Below, piece after piece: positions 5,432-5,619 of a stretch of 5,619 nucleotides of DNA. Position 1 is the stretch's first letter. The number at the start of each line of letters is the position of its first letter. The notes beneath the pieces were generated by a model, which saw only the letters and a list, made by a program, of their open reading frames with translations, searched no databases and had not been told where the DNA came from. Origin of the DNA: Clostridia bacterium. GTDB lineage: Bacteria > Bacillota > Clostridia > Oscillospirales > CAG-272. A program made the position numbers and the translations under genes. The DNA lies in contig JAGDBW010000054.1 in assembly GCA_017958845.1 (NCBI GenBank), positions 1 to 5,619 on the forward strand, in the 5' to 3' direction.

Positions 5432-5619
5432 ATGAAAAACCTGATCAAAGTCATCGCCGTCGTGCTGCTGCTGGCCACCATGACCTGCCTGCTCGTCGCC
5501 TGCAAACCCTCCGGAACCTTTAAACACGAAGAATCCGAGACCGTCAACGGCGAAACCACCGAGTCCATCTCCCAGATCACCTTTAAGGGCAACAAGATCA
5601 TCTTTGAAGAAGAAGAGAA
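5432..5619 (+). CDS. Small secreted lipoprotein, N-terminal part (C-terminus beyond right edge)
   Basis: The frame is open from ATG at 5432 to the window end, 62 codons plus two bases. The start has AGAAAGGA (5417-5424) seven bases upstream. A signal peptide begins MKNLIKVIAVVLLL and ends in the lipobox LVAC with C24, so the product should be a lipid-anchored extracellular protein. The mature part begins KPSGTFKHEESE, is acidic and rich in Thr and Glu, and carries QITFKGNKIIF at 48-58. This resembles the FTFKGQKFTF strand of the divergent lipoprotein to the left, with about ten extra residues between the Cys and the motif. I infer a paralogue with a similar small beta-rich domain; function is unknown and the rest is not visible. 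Confidence 0.8.
   Translation, partial: MKNLIKVIAVVLLLATMTCLLVACKPSGTFKHEESETVNGETTESISQITFKGNKIIFEEEE

Noticed and set aside
5407..5601. 64-codon minus-strand frame over the right-hand lipoprotein
   Set aside because: It is antisense to a frame with a promoter, ribosome binding site, signal peptide and lipobox, and has none of these itself.

Overview
The window looks like chromosomal DNA from a GC-rich member of the Bacillota, most likely class Clostridia and possibly an Oscillospirales-like gut lineage. This rests on strong GGAGG-type ribosome binding sites, several near-perfect SigA promoters (TTGACA-17-TATAAT) in AT-rich gaps, Gram-positive-style lipoproteins, and a VTC/DUF4956 gene pair of a kind common in that group. 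The taxonomic call is inference. I see no insertion sequence, CRISPR array, tRNA or rRNA.

Layout. (1) Positions 1-1648, minus strand: the first two genes of an oligopeptide/dipeptide (Opp/Dpp) ABC importer operon. A complete OppB-type permease comes first, then, 12 nt later, the N-terminal part of an OppC-type permease that runs off the left edge. The OppC-type protein carries an unusually long soluble segment after its first membrane helix, with a calcium-loop-like Asp-rich motif. (2) Positions 1649-2025: a divergent AT-rich regulatory gap. It holds a perfect-consensus minus-strand promoter with a roughly 130-nt leader for the transporter, and an extended -10 promoter for the plus-strand gene. 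(3) Positions 2026-2934, plus strand: a single gene for an uncharacterised class I SAM-dependent methyltransferase-like protein. It ends near a GC-rich repeat cluster and a bidirectional terminator shared with the convergent operon. (4) Positions 3117-4530, minus strand: a two-gene operon of a VTC-domain polyphosphate polymerase followed, with a 17-nt overlap, by a DUF4956 membrane protein. It has its own extended -10 promoter and a hairpin abutting the first ribosome binding site. (5) Positions 4836-5619: two small lipoproteins in divergent orientation, the right-hand one cut by the window edge. They share a TFKG(Q/N)K core motif and look like diverged paralogues. Each has a strong promoter, and the right-hand promoter is overlapped by a perfect 9-bp dyad that looks like an operator.

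How the parts fit. The permeases would form the membrane channel of a peptide-type importer; its binding protein and ATPases must lie outside the window. The VTC protein is predicted to make inorganic polyphosphate from ATP, and the DUF4956 protein is its probable membrane partner, of unknown biochemical role. The methyltransferase-like protein and the lipoproteins have no assignable substrate. The strongest leads for something new are the VTC-DUF4956 pair, the OppC insertion, and the divergent lipoprotein pair with its operator-like dyad.
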